Shown one piece after another: positions 24,554 to 33,759 of a DNA stretch of 64,000 bases; position 1 is the first letter of the stretch; every line of letters begins with the position of its first letter. The notes beneath the pieces are model-generated. The model saw only the letters and a list, made by a program, of their open reading frames with translations, had not been told where the DNA came from and made no database searches. A program made the position numbers and the translations under genes. The DNA is from Frankia casuarinae (lineage in GTDB: Bacteria; Actinomycetota; Actinomycetes; Frankiales; Frankiaceae): contig NC_007777.1 in the NCBI RefSeq assembly GCF_000013345.1, positions 3,348,001 to 3,412,000 on the forward strand. The letters run 5' to 3'.

Positions 24554-25327
24554 ATGAGCAGCCAGATCGAGAGCGAACCCGGCCAGGGCGCGCTGACGGT
24601 ACGGATCAACCGCCCGGAGAAACGCAACGCCCTCACCCAGGCGATGTACCTCGCCCTCGCGGAGGCGTTCGACAAGGCCGAGACCGACCCGGAGATCCGG
24701 GTCATCCGGCTGACCGGCAGCGGCGGATCCTTCACCGCCGGCAACGATCTGGTCGACTTTCTGGCCGCCGACGCCCTCCGGGCGGAGGGTCCGACGCTGA
24801 CCTTCATCCGGACGCTGGCCCGCAGCACGAAACTTCTCGTCGCCGAGGTCGACGGGCCCGCGATGGGCATCGGGACCACGCTGCTGCTGCACTGCGACCT
24901 GGTCTACGCGACCGAGCGCAGCACCCTCGGGATGCCGTTCGTCAATCTGGGGGTGATCCCCGAGTTCGGGTCGACCCTCCTGCTACCCCGCCGGGTCGGA
25001 CCAGCCATCGCTGCCCGCCTCGTCTACTTCGGCGAGTCCCTCGGAGCGGCCGAGGCCGCCCGACTGGGGGTGGTGACCGAGGTACTTCCCGACGCCGAAG
25101 CGCTACGCGCCCGGGTCGACGACCGGGTGGCGGCGCTGCTGGCTCAGCCGCCGCAGGCGCTCGCGGCAGCTCGCGCCCTGCTGCACGACGGCGGGACACC
25201 GGAGGTGTTGGCGCGCATCGACGTCGAAAGCTCGATCTTCACCGAGCGCCTCGTCAGCGACGAGGCGAGATCCGCGATGACCGCCAGGCTGCCGGGCCGC
25301 CACGGCACGTCGGCAGCCGAGGGTTGA
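24554..25327 (+). CDS. Enoyl-CoA hydratase/isomerase family protein
   Basis: A 257-residue crotonase-fold protein. The ATG at 24554 follows tgaggagacacgg. Core motifs: NRPEKRNALTQAMY (residues about 19-32), the first oxyanion loop GGSFTAGNDLVDF, the second in VDGPAMGIGTTLLLHCDLVYA, and VNLGVIPEFGSTLLLPRRVG in which the Glu of PEFGS corresponds to a catalytic acid of enoyl-CoA hydratases. It probably acts in fatty-acid or related acyl-CoA degradation; the substrate cannot be read from sequence. It stands alone at the head of a plus-strand run of genes. Confidence 0.9.
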   Translation: MSSQIESEPGQGALTVRINRPEKRNALTQAMYLALAEAFDKAETDPEIRVIRLTGSGGSFTAGNDLVDFLAADALRAEGPTLTFIRTLARSTKLLVAEVDGPAMGIGTTLLLHCDLVYATERSTLGMPFVNLGVIPEFGSTLLLPRRVGPAIAARLVYFGESLGAAEAARLGVVTEVLPDAEALRARVDDRVAALLAQPPQALAAARALLHDGGTPEVLARIDVESSIFTERLVSDEARSAMTARLPGRHGTSAAEG

Positions 25328-25453
25328 CCGACCACCCGAGGGCTGACCGACGTCGGTGTCCGCCCGCTCGATGCCGTCCGTGCGATCCGGGAGGACCATC
25401 CCCGCAACGGCGACGAGGGCGACCGGTTCGCCCCGTCCGGGCGGGGCATACCG

Positions 25454-25756
25454 GTGTCTGTGACCCATTCCCTGCCGCACCAACGCGACCGGGGTAGTGC
25501 CCTCGGGCACCGGCCTTGGTGGCGCCGCGCCTTCTCCTGCGGCTCCTCCGGTCCGGGGGGGTTCCCCCCGGCTCACAGCGCATTCGGGCTACGCCGCGTC
25601 CTCGCCGCGTTCGGCCTGGTGTTCTGCGGGGTCTTCGCCGGTTTCTTCGCCGTCCGGGGGCAGACAGCCGGCGCCGCCTTCCTCGCCTTTCTCGCCCTCG
25701 TCGCCATCGTCGATCTGGTCGTCATCCAGCAACGGATCCGGCGCCAGACCGAATGA
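25454..25756 (+). CDS. Small two-helix membrane protein
   Basis: A 100-residue protein with two hydrophobic segments: VLAAFGLVFCGVFAGFFAV (about 49-67) and AAFLAFLALVAIVDLVVI (about 73-90), ending in a basic QQRIRRQTE tail. It resembles a family of short actinobacterial membrane proteins with the SAFGLRxVLAxFGL opening; DUF6343 is possible but not certain. GTG start; the 40 residues before the conserved part are doubtful and the real start may be later. Function unknown. Confidence 0.6.
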   Translation: MSVTHSLPHQRDRGSALGHRPWWRRAFSCGSSGPGGFPPAHSAFGLRRVLAAFGLVFCGVFAGFFAVRGQTAGAAFLAFLALVAIVDLVVIQQRIRRQTE

Positions 25757-25929
25757 TCCCCACGCCGGTCCGGATGGGCGGTGCTCCCGCATAAGGTGGC
25801 CGAGGATCGCCGCGTCCGGCACCGCCAGGCTCGCCCGCCAGCCTGGTCGGTCCGCGCCGATCCGGCTGGCGGAACGAGCAGGAGGATCTCAGTGGGCGGC
25901 GGGACGGGCTGCCGACCGAACGGGCGGCG

Positions 25930-27231
25930 ATGAACGATCCGGAGGGCGTCTCCGGGCCGGTGTCGGCTGGCTTCGCGCGCGGCACCACCGACGAGGTGGG
26001 CCTGCGCCGCGGGCTTCGCCGGATGCGGCTCATCGCCGGCAGCCTGCTTGCCGCGGTGGTGACGATCTACCTCCTCGCCGCCCGCTGGCAGGCCAACGGT
26101 GGCCCGGGGTGGATCGGGTACGTGGCCGCGGCCACCGAGGCGGGCGCGGTCGGCGCACTGGCCGACTGGTTCGCGGTGACCGCGCTGTTTCGCCACCCAC
26201 TCGGCCTCCCGATCCCGCACACGGCGATCATTCCTCGACGTAAGGACGCGCTTGGTCGGAGTCTGGAGAACTTCGTCGGCACCCACTTCCTCGCCGAGGA
26301 CGTGATCCGGGAGAAGATCGACGGCATCGGAGTGTCCGCCCGGGTCGGTGCCTGGCTGCGCCAGCCGTCGCACGCCGAACGGGTCACGACCGAGGCGGCG
26401 GAGCGGTTCATCGCGGTGCTCTCCGGGATGAACGACGACCTGGTCCGCGAACTCGTCGAGAAGGCGGTGCTGCCCCGCGTCGTCGAACGGCCCTGGGCCG
26501 GGGCTCTCGGAATGGCGCTGGAACGGGTGGTCGAGGACCGGCTGCACCATCGACTGGTCGACGTGATCGTCACCGAGGCCGAGACGTGGTTGAAGCAGAA
26601 CCCGGAGGTCTTCGCCCGCACCGTGCAGGAGCGGGCACCAAGCTGGTCTCCGAAGTGGCTGGACGAGGCGGTCGCGGCCAAGGCGTACAGCGAGGCGCTG
26701 CGCTTCACCGAGGCGCTGCGCACCGACCCCGAGCACCGGGCACGCCGCGCCCTGGACGCGTTCCTGCGCGGCTTCGCCGGCCGGCTGCGCACCGACGAGG
26801 CGCTGGGACGGCAGGTCGAGCAGATCAAGTACCGGCTCCTGGCCCATCCCGAGGTCGACCGGGTGATCTCCGCCATGTGGGCCACGGCGAAGAGCATCCT
26901 GCTCGATCTTGCCTCCGATCCGGGCAGCACGGCCCGGGTCCGCGCGACCGACGAACTCGCGGCCTTCGGCGCCCAGCTCGCCACCGATCCGGAGCTGGCG
27001 CGCACCGTCGACCACACCGTGGCGAACGCGGCCACCCGCGTGGTGTGCCGGCACAAGGACGACATCGCCGCGGTCATCGGAGATACTGTCGGCCGCTGGC
27101 AGCCCGACGAGGCCTCCCGGCGCATCGAGCTGCACGTCGGTCGCGACCTGCAGTTCATCCGGATTAACGGCACCGTCGTCGGCGCCCTCGTGGGACTGAT
27201 CATCCACCTGGTCACCGAACTCGCCTTCTGA
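25930..27231 (+). CDS. DUF445 family membrane-associated protein
   Basis: A 433-residue protein with the DUF445 signature GYVAAATEAGAVGALADWFAVTALFRHPLGLPIPHTAIIPRRKDALGRSL broken into its usual parts, an N-terminal membrane helix (about 34-53) and a C-terminal membrane helix (about 412-432). The middle is helical and rich in Arg/Glu. DUF445 proteins (YjiN/YheB type) are widespread, membrane-bound and of unknown role. The ATG follows a ggcggcgatg context with weak ribosome binding site. It starts about 170 bases after the small membrane protein and precedes a glycosyltransferase gene. Confidence 0.88.
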   Translation: MNDPEGVSGPVSAGFARGTTDEVGLRRGLRRMRLIAGSLLAAVVTIYLLAARWQANGGPGWIGYVAAATEAGAVGALADWFAVTALFRHPLGLPIPHTAIIPRRKDALGRSLENFVGTHFLAEDVIREKIDGIGVSARVGAWLRQPSHAERVTTEAAERFIAVLSGMNDDLVRELVEKAVLPRVVERPWAGALGMALERVVEDRLHHRLVDVIVTEAETWLKQNPEVFARTVQERAPSWSPKWLDEAVAAKAYSEALRFTEALRTDPEHRARRALDAFLRGFAGRLRTDEALGRQVEQIKYRLLAHPEVDRVISAMWATAKSILLDLASDPGSTARVRATDELAAFGAQLATDPELARTVDHTVANAATRVVCRHKDDIAAVIGDTVGRWQPDEASRRIELHVGRDLQFIRINGTVVGALVGLIIHLVTELAF

Positions 27232-27256
27232 CGCAACGGGTGGAGCTGAGGGAAGC

Positions 27257-28837
27257 ATGCGGGGCAACGAGGACGATCGCCGTGGCGACGAGCGTGGGAG
27301 CCGGCCCGGCCCGGATAACCGACAGCTCGTCCGGGGAGTGTCATGGCCGACGCCACCCGGTCGGCCCACCCTGCCGGTCGTCGGACTGATCATGCTGGTC
27401 TGGTTCGGACTGATCACCCGGATCGGCCACTACGACGTCGACGTCTTCCTGCGGGCCGGCGCGGCCGTGCGGCACGGGCTCGATCCCTATCCCGCCCCCG
27501 GCACGGGTGCGGTGTACTCCGGCTTCGCGTTCGTCTACCCCTACCTCACGGCGATGCCGTTCGCGCCGCTGTCCTGCCTGGCACATGCGGACGACATCTT
27601 CGTCGCGGGATCCGTGCTCGCCCTGCTCGGCGGGACCCACCTCGCCGGCGCCCGGGACTGGCGGGTGTACGCGCTGGTCATCGCCCCGTCGTGCACCATC
27701 ATCGGGCTGCAGATGGGCACCCTCAACGCGTTGCTGTTCGCGGGGCTGGCACTGGCCTGGCAACGACGCGACCGGCCCTGGACCTGTGGCGGCGTCGTCG
27801 CGTTGCTCGTCTACAGCAAGCTGTTTCTCGCGCCGCTGCTGCTCTGGCTGCTGCTCGCCCGCCGGTTGCGGGCCTGGATGGTGGCCCTCGCCGGTCTCGG
27901 CGCCCTGTTCCTGGCCGGTGAGCTGCTCAGCCCGGTGGGAACAGCGACCTACGTCGGCATGCTGGACGCGCTCGCCCGGGCGGAGGCCCCGAACGGGCTC
28001 AGCCTCACCGGCCTGCTTGTCAACATCGGTGTCGCGATGGAGGCCGCCGCGTCGATCGCCCGGCTCTGCGCCCTGGCCGTCCTCGCGGTCTGCTGGGCGG
28101 CCACCCGGCGGGGCCACGACGAACGGCTGCTGTTCGCCGGTGCCGTCGCCGCCGCGATCCTCGCCTCCCCGATCGTGTGGAGCCACTACCTTCTCCTGCT
28201 GGTCGCACCGCTGCTCGTACTCAGCGCGCCTCGTCCAAGCCTCGCGGACGCCGGGGTCGGACCGGGCTGCCGGGTCGGATCCGGTGCCCCCATCGGGCCG
28301 GACCCCGCCGTGGGATCGGGCACTCCGGTGAGACCGGGCACCGCCGCGGGATCGGGCACTCCGGTGGAACCACCCACGTGCGTGGGGCCGGTCTCCCCCG
28401 GTCCGACCGCCGCGTTCGCCGTGAGCTCCTGGTTCCTCGTGACGCCCCACCGCAGCACCACCATGGAGCTGCTGGCTGTCACGGCGATCCTCGGGCCACT
28501 CGTGCTGAGCTCGCTGCACGCCGGTCGGACGTCGCGGCCGTCGGCCACCCGGCGACGGACCGTCGCGGCGGCGGGCGGGCGGGCTGCGACGCCCGCCAGG
28601 CTCAGGCTCGCGGTCGGGCTCGGGCTCGCGGTCGTGTTCGGGCTCGGTGACGCGGTGGTGAATCTCGCGGCGGGGCACAGCGCGGCCGGGCGGGTGGTGG
28701 GTGCTTACGGGACACTCGTCGGCGTCGTCACCCTGGTGGCCTGGGCCGGGCACGTCACCGCCCGCGACCGGGGACTGCGCACCGCGGCCGGCGACCCGCT
28801 CGCCCGAAAGAGCAACCCGGGACGAACCAGCGGGTGA
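27257..28837 (+). CDS. GT87-type (DUF2029) polyprenol-phosphate-dependent mannosyl/glycosyltransferase
   Basis: A 526-residue polytopic membrane protein with about ten hydrophobic helices. The sequence YDVDVFLRAGAAVRHGLDPYP after the first helix is typical of the GT87 family of GT-C glycosyltransferases, where an Asp in the first loop is catalytic (PimE-like enzymes add mannose to lipid-linked glycans). A Gly/Pro/Val repeat-rich loop near residues 330-375 (units like VGSGTPV) looks like a minisatellite expansion. The ATG has a tgagggaagc leader. It lies 25 bases after the DUF445 gene and may be co-transcribed with it. Confidence 0.82.
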   Translation: MRGNEDDRRGDERGSRPGPDNRQLVRGVSWPTPPGRPTLPVVGLIMLVWFGLITRIGHYDVDVFLRAGAAVRHGLDPYPAPGTGAVYSGFAFVYPYLTAMPFAPLSCLAHADDIFVAGSVLALLGGTHLAGARDWRVYALVIAPSCTIIGLQMGTLNALLFAGLALAWQRRDRPWTCGGVVALLVYSKLFLAPLLLWLLLARRLRAWMVALAGLGALFLAGELLSPVGTATYVGMLDALARAEAPNGLSLTGLLVNIGVAMEAAASIARLCALAVLAVCWAATRRGHDERLLFAGAVAAAILASPIVWSHYLLLLVAPLLVLSAPRPSLADAGVGPGCRVGSGAPIGPDPAVGSGTPVRPGTAAGSGTPVEPPTCVGPVSPGPTAAFAVSSWFLVTPHRSTTMELLAVTAILGPLVLSSLHAGRTSRPSATRRRTVAAAGGRAATPARLRLAVGLGLAVVFGLGDAVVNLAAGHSAAGRVVGAYGTLVGVVTLVAWAGHVTARDRGLRTAAGDPLARKSNPGRTSG

Positions 28838-29117
28838 GCCCGAGACGTACAGCCGCAGGATCGGCGTCTCTCACACTCCGCGTGGCGGAACGGCGATGTA
28901 CCTTGAACAGAACGACGGCTTGCAAGGCCGTCCGCGCCCGGCCGAACGGTCGGGTGTGCGAGGTCGGTGCGAGCGCCCTAGCGGGGATGACCCGCCGGTG
29001 GGTCCGGTCGCGAAACCCGGCCGTACCCCCGGCCTCCGGACGATACGCGGACTGGTGTGGGACACCTCATCCAGTCCGGGTGGACCCATGGCGGCCCTGA
29101 CCTGATCGGCGGATCCT

Positions 29118-30737
29118 CTGTCTCAGTACGGAAACTCCCAGTCCCACCCGGGCCAGCAGTCCCCCGGCTCCCAGCAGTCGCACGCCCCGCAGCGCCAGCC
29201 TCGCCCGGCCCGGGGCCGCGGCGGTCCGGGCGGTGGCGGGGCCCGGGGTGGCGGCCGCGGCGCCGGCGGCCGCGGCGCCGGCGGGCGCGGCCCGCGGTAC
29301 AGCGGCTCCCGTTCCGGTGGCCCGGCGCGCCCGGCCGGACCGACCATCACCACGCGTGAGCCCCGGCCGCCGGCCGAGTCCTTCGAGGCCGCGGGCCTGC
29401 CCCGCCGGCTTATCAAGGCGCTGGCCGACCGGGACATCGCCGCCCCGTTCCCAGTCCAGGCATCGACCCTGCCCGACGTCCTCGCCGGGGAGAACGTCCT
29501 CGGCCGGGCCCGGACCGGCTCGGGCAAAACGCTCGCCTTCGGGCTGCCGCTGCTCGCCCGCCTGGCCGGCCAGGGGCCGGCCCAGCCCCGCCGGCCCCGT
29601 GCGCTCGTCCTCGTGCCGACCCGCGAGCTGGCCCAGCAGGTCAACGACGCGCTTGAGCCCCTGACCAAGGCGCTCAACCTCCGGCTCGCGCCGGTGTACG
29701 GCGGGACGTCCATCAGCCGGCAGATCTCCGCGCTGCGCCGCGGTGTGCACCTGGTCGTCGCCACCCCGGGTCGGCTCACCGATCTGGTGGAGCGCGGCGC
29801 GTGCGTGCTGGACGGGATCGAGATCACGGTCCTGGACGAGGCCGACTTCATGTGTGACCTCGGCTTCCTGCCCGCGGTGAAGGCACTGCTCGACGCCACT
29901 CCGGCGGACGGGCAGCGGCTGCTGTTCAGCGCGACGCTCGACCGGGAGGTCGAGGTGCTCGTGCGCGACTACCTGCCCGACCCGGTCCTGGTCGCGGTGG
30001 ACTCCGAGGTCTCCCAGGTCACCACGCTCGCCCGGCACGCGCTCGAGGCCGTCGACCGGGCCGCGCAGGTCGCCCTGGTGACCGCGCTCGCCGGCGGCTC
30101 GGGGCGCACCCTGGTGTTCGTGCGCACCCAGCGTGACGCCGACTGGGTGGCCGAGTCGCTGAGCCGGGCCGGGGTGCCGGCCGAGCCGCTGCACGGCGGA
30201 ATGCCACAGGGGGCGCGGACCCGGGCGCTGGCCGGTTTCACCGACGGCTTCTACCGGGTGCTGGTCGCCACCGACGTCGCCGCCCGCGGCATCCACGTTG
30301 ACGGCATCCGGCTCGTCGTGCACCTCGGTCCGCCGGAGGACGCCAAGACCTACCAGCACCGAGGCGGACGGACCGCCCGAGCCGGCGCCGACGGTGCGGA
30401 CGTGCTCGTCACCCTGCCCGCCGAACGCGGCAAGGTGCGCGGGCTGCTGCGCGCCGTCGGGATCGAGGCGAGGCCGATCCCGACGACCGCCGACGATCCG
30501 ATCGTGCTCGAGCTCGCCGGGCCGCCCGCGCCCCGGATCAGCAAGGACGAGATCCCGCTAGCCCGCACGGGCGGCGGGCGGGGACCGCGCGGCGGCGGTA
30601 CGCCTCGCGGCAACGAGCACCGGCCCGCCCGGCGAGAGGGGCACCGGTTCGGGCGGCCGGCGACCGGGCACGGCCGCCCGCCGCGCCGGGGCGCCGCTCC
30701 CGGAACGGCCTCCACCGCACCGGCACCGACAGCCTAA
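29118..30737 (+). CDS. DEAD-box RNA helicase (non-canonical start)
   Basis: The frame encodes all DEAD-box motifs: Q motif FPVQASTLP, I ARTGSGKT, Ia PTRELAQQ, Ib TPGRL, II DEAD, III SAT, IV TLVFVRT, V ATDVAARGIHV, VI HRGGRTARAG. It unwinds or remodels RNA in the cytoplasm. The N-terminal 90 residues are Gln/Ser- then Gly/Arg-rich (RGG-like), and the C-terminus is basic and Gly/Arg-rich, as in actinobacterial homologues. There is no ATG, GTG or TTG in frame between the TGA at 29103 and GTG 29613, and GTG 29613 lies after motif I. I place the start at CTG 29118, before SQYGNSQSHPG; an ATG at 29088 is in frame but blocked by the TGA. Either the start is unusual or the gene is disrupted. Confidence 0.8.
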   Translation: MSQYGNSQSHPGQQSPGSQQSHAPQRQPRPARGRGGPGGGGARGGGRGAGGRGAGGRGPRYSGSRSGGPARPAGPTITTREPRPPAESFEAAGLPRRLIKALADRDIAAPFPVQASTLPDVLAGENVLGRARTGSGKTLAFGLPLLARLAGQGPAQPRRPRALVLVPTRELAQQVNDALEPLTKALNLRLAPVYGGTSISRQISALRRGVHLVVATPGRLTDLVERGACVLDGIEITVLDEADFMCDLGFLPAVKALLDATPADGQRLLFSATLDREVEVLVRDYLPDPVLVAVDSEVSQVTTLARHALEAVDRAAQVALVTALAGGSGRTLVFVRTQRDADWVAESLSRAGVPAEPLHGGMPQGARTRALAGFTDGFYRVLVATDVAARGIHVDGIRLVVHLGPPEDAKTYQHRGGRTARAGADGADVLVTLPAERGKVRGLLRAVGIEARPIPTTADDPIVLELAGPPAPRISKDEIPLARTGGGRGPRGGGTPRGNEHRPARREGHRFGRPATGHGRPPRRGAAPGTASTAPAPTA

Positions 30738-31041
30738 CCGCCGGCTCCGGCGCGCCCCTGCGGGCCCGACCGGACGTCCCGCCCCGGCCGCGGGCTCCGG
30801 CCGACCGGCCCCGGTTTCGACCGGGCCGGTTGGCCGGTTGAACGCGCCTGACCAACGGCTCGCGCATGCTCTGCGCACGATCCGCGCATGCCAGGGCCAT
30901 CCGACGGCCAATGAAGGGCGCAACGCATCGCCATCGTTCGGATTTGTGGTGTGACCAGGATCACTTGGAGACTTTGCGCGCCACGTCCACTCGATACCGT
31001 TTTAGGGACAGGTGTCGGTAACGATGGAAGGAGCGTTGCGC
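30738..31041. other. Intergenic, probable promoter for the small ORF
   Basis: About 300 bases without a gene. Near its end, cttggagactttgcgcgcc followed by cgataccgttttag could provide -35 and -10 boxes for the 58-residue ORF that starts at 31042. The GC content drops just before this point. Confidence 0.4.
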
Positions 31042-31218
31042 ATGGAACAGGATGAGACGACCCACCTGGTCCCGGGGCTTTCCCTACCAGGTCAGCGGGA
31101 GACCGGCTCCGGCGTCCTCGACGGCGCGGAGGTCTTCGAGCCGGCCACGGAGACATTCTCGTTCGGGTCCGTCGCAAACCCGAACCGGCTCCGGCTCGGC
31201 GCCTCCCGGTCACTGTGA
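31042..31218 (+). CDS. Small hypothetical protein, 58 aa
   Basis: A good ribosome binding site, ggaaggagcgttgcgc, precedes the ATG. The product begins MEQDETTHLVPGLSLPGQ and ends NPNRLRLGASRSL; it is mildly acidic at first and basic at the end, without membrane segment or Cys. No family is recognised. The length and leader-core polarity invite a precursor-peptide hypothesis, but no modifying enzyme lies beside it. It could also be a simple regulatory peptide. Confidence 0.45.
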   Translation: MEQDETTHLVPGLSLPGQRETGSGVLDGAEVFEPATETFSFGSVANPNRLRLGASRSL

Positions 31219-31324
31219 CTTCTGGAGGTCGGCCGCCGTCGGGCGGCCGGCCTTGCTGTTTCACCGTCGGCTTCACCGCTGGCGGGTCTGTCGGCCACGA
31301 GGAGCGTCGTCCTACCGTCACAGC

Positions 31325-32041
31325 ATGAGCAGCCGCGACGTGACCGCCCCCTCGGTCACCACACCCCCGGTGACCACACCCCCGGTTTCGGCGGACCCGT
31401 TCGGCCGGGAGAACCACCGGTCGTTCTGGGCCCAGCTGGACGGGCCGGTGCACTACGTCGACCTCGGGGGGGCCACCCGACGGCCCGCTGCTGCTGTGCG
31501 CGCACGGTCTCGGCGGCTCCCACCTCCCCTGGCTCGCCTTCGCCCCACTGCTCACCCCGGTCTGCCGGTCCCCCGCCTCGCCGCGGCGGTCCTCGCGTAC
31601 CGCCGCGGCCGCTACACCCCCCACCAGCTCGTCGACGAGAACCTGCGGCGGCTCTGCGCCGACCCCGGCCGCGTCCCGCCGGCGGCGATCGCGGCGATGG
31701 TGCGCGCGCAGAGCGAGCGCGGCGGGATCCCCGGCGCGGACCAGGCGTACGTGGGAGCGGCGCGCTCGGTCGTCTGGTCACTGGTGCGCCCGGCCTCGCT
31801 CGCGCACATGGTCCGCACCGTCCGGCAACCGACGCTGCTCGTCCACGGCTCCGCCGACCGGCTGATCCCGGTGGGCGTGGCACGCCATGTCGCCGCGGAA
31901 CGCCCGGACTGGCGGGTGGAGATCCTCGACAGGTTCGGCCACATGCCGATGCTTGAGGCGAAGGCTCACCGCCGAGCTGGTGCTGGACTGGCTGGGCCGG
32001 GAGGCGGCGCACGCCCGGCGGCGGCGGTGGCGGCCGACTGA
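31325..32041 (+). pseudogene. Broken alpha/beta hydrolase
   Basis: Hydrolase sequence is visible in pieces. The first frame reads FWAQLDGPVHYVDLGG; a frameshift near 31472 moves the continuation (DGPLLLCAHGLGGSHLPWLAF, with the oxyanion HGLGG) to another frame; the rest returns in the first frame as HMVRTVRQPTLLVHGSADRLIPVGVARHV and GHMPMLE; a second shift near 31965 moves the last helix (LTAELVLDWLGRE) away. The segment with the nucleophile GxSxG and about 100 residues is missing. It cannot make an active enzyme. The decarboxylase gene follows at once. Confidence 0.8.
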
Positions 32042-32102
32042 CGCCGCCGGGCATCGGACCCGCTGGCGAACGATCATCCATCTCGGACGAGGAGATCCAC
32101 CG

Positions 32103-33692
32103 ATGCGAGGCATGCCGCCCGTTGACGCGCTCCGCGCGGCACTGCGCGCCGCCGCCGGGCATGCCGACGCCTACCTGGCGGGTCTGGCCGATCGTCGGGT
32201 CGGCCCCAGCCTGACCGCCGAGCAGGTCCGCCGCCGGCTCGGCGACACGCTGCCGGCAGGCCCGAGCGACCCGGTGGCGGTCATCGACGCCCTGGTCGAC
32301 GCGGTGGCCGGCGGCCTCACCGCGACCGGCTCGGGCCGCTTCTTCGGCTACGTCGTCGGCGGGACCCTGCCGGCGGCGCTCGCCGCCGACCTGCTCACCG
32401 TCGTGTGGGACCAGAACGCCGCCCTGGCCTCCCTCTCCCCGGCCGCCAGCGCCGTCGAGGCGCTGACCGGCCGCTGGATCGCGCAACTGCTCGGCCTGCC
32501 GTCGGGGGTGTCCGTCGGGTTCACCACCGGCACCCAGATGGCGCACGTGACCGCCCTGGCGGCCGCACGGCACCGGGTGCTGGCGCGGGCCGGCTGGGAT
32601 GTCGAGACGGACGGTCTCGCCGGGGCGCCGCCCGTGCGGGTCCTGGTCGGTGCCGCCCGGCACGCCACCGTCGACGCCGCGTTGCGCCTGCTCGGATTCG
32701 GCACCCGCGCGACGATCGCCGTCGAGGCCGACGAACTCGGGCGGATGCGCCCCGAGGCGCTGCGGGCGGCCCTTGCCGACGAGAGCGGCGGGAGCGGGCC
32801 GACGATCGTGATCGCCCAGGCGGGGGAGGTCAACACCGGCGGGTTCGACCCCTTCGAGGAGGTGTGCGCGCTGGCCCGCGAACACGGCGCCTGGGTACAC
32901 GTGGACGGTGCGTTCGGGCTGTGGGCGGCGGTGTCGGCGGCGGCGTCCCGGCGCGCCCTCGTCGCCGGGGTCGAGCGGGCCGACTCGTGGGCGACCGACG
33001 GCCACAAGTGGCTCAACGTCCCGTACGACTGCGGGATCGCGCTCATCGCGGACCGCGAGGCGCACCGGCGGTCGATGTCGGTCTCGGCGGATTACTTCGT
33101 CCTCGACTCCGCCGGCCGGCTCGACCCGGTCGACTGGACACCGGAGTTCAGCCGCCGGGCACGGGCCTTCGCCGTATACGCGGCGCTGCGCTCGCTCGGC
33201 CGGGCGGGGCTGCGCGATCTGGTGGACCGGTGCTGCGAGTATGCCAACCGCTTCGCCGTGCGGCTCGCCGCTCTTCCCGGGGTGACGGTGCTGAACTCGG
33301 TGGCCGGCCCAGCCGGGTCAGCCGGGTCAGCCGGCCCGGGCCGCGTCGTGGAGCTCAACCAGGTGCTGATCCGGGTGGTGGCAGACCAGGAGGGCGACCG
33401 GACGGCGGCCGGGCGGGCGGAGGGCGACCGGCTGACGGCGGCGGTCACGGCCGCGGTGACGGCGAGCGGCGAGGCGTTCGTGAGCGGCACGGTGTGGCGG
33501 GGGCGCACGGCGATGCGCATCTCGGTAAGCAACTGGTCGACCTCGGACGGCGAGGTGGAGCGGACGATCGCGGTGATCGAGGCCGCCGTCGCCGAGGCGC
33601 GGGGGACGACCGTGCGGGGGACGACCGTGCGGGGGACGACCGTGGCGGCGCCGAGCGGCGGCGGTACGCACCGCGGCGGTATCGCTTCGTAG
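32103..33692 (+). CDS. Pyridoxal-phosphate-dependent group II decarboxylase family protein
   Basis: A 529-residue PLP enzyme of the aromatic-amino-acid/glutamate decarboxylase fold. ATG 32103 follows acgaggagatccaccg. Visible: GRFFGYVVGGTLPAALAAD, the N-terminal substrate-site region; TTGTQMAHVTALAAAR; HVDGAFG with the PLP-binding Asp; and the Schiff-base Lys in SWATDGHKWLNVPYDCG (Lys near residue 303). It acts in the cytoplasm, probably on an aromatic or aliphatic amino acid; the substrate is not decided by sequence. The last 30 residues hold RGTTV repeats from a 15-base minisatellite and a GTHRGG tail, and the AGSAGSAGPG loop near 400 is another expansion. Confidence 0.88.
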   Translation: MRGMPPVDALRAALRAAAGHADAYLAGLADRRVGPSLTAEQVRRRLGDTLPAGPSDPVAVIDALVDAVAGGLTATGSGRFFGYVVGGTLPAALAADLLTVVWDQNAALASLSPAASAVEALTGRWIAQLLGLPSGVSVGFTTGTQMAHVTALAAARHRVLARAGWDVETDGLAGAPPVRVLVGAARHATVDAALRLLGFGTRATIAVEADELGRMRPEALRAALADESGGSGPTIVIAQAGEVNTGGFDPFEEVCALAREHGAWVHVDGAFGLWAAVSAAASRRALVAGVERADSWATDGHKWLNVPYDCGIALIADREAHRRSMSVSADYFVLDSAGRLDPVDWTPEFSRRARAFAVYAALRSLGRAGLRDLVDRCCEYANRFAVRLAALPGVTVLNSVAGPAGSAGSAGPGRVVELNQVLIRVVADQEGDRTAAGRAEGDRLTAAVTAAVTASGEAFVSGTVWRGRTAMRISVSNWSTSDGEVERTIAVIEAAVAEARGTTVRGTTVRGTTVAAPSGGGTHRGGIAS

Positions 33693-33759
33693 TACCCGGC
33701 AGACACGACGGCGGAGGTGTCCGGACCGCGCGCGCGGGAAGGTCTGACGGTCCAACTCT

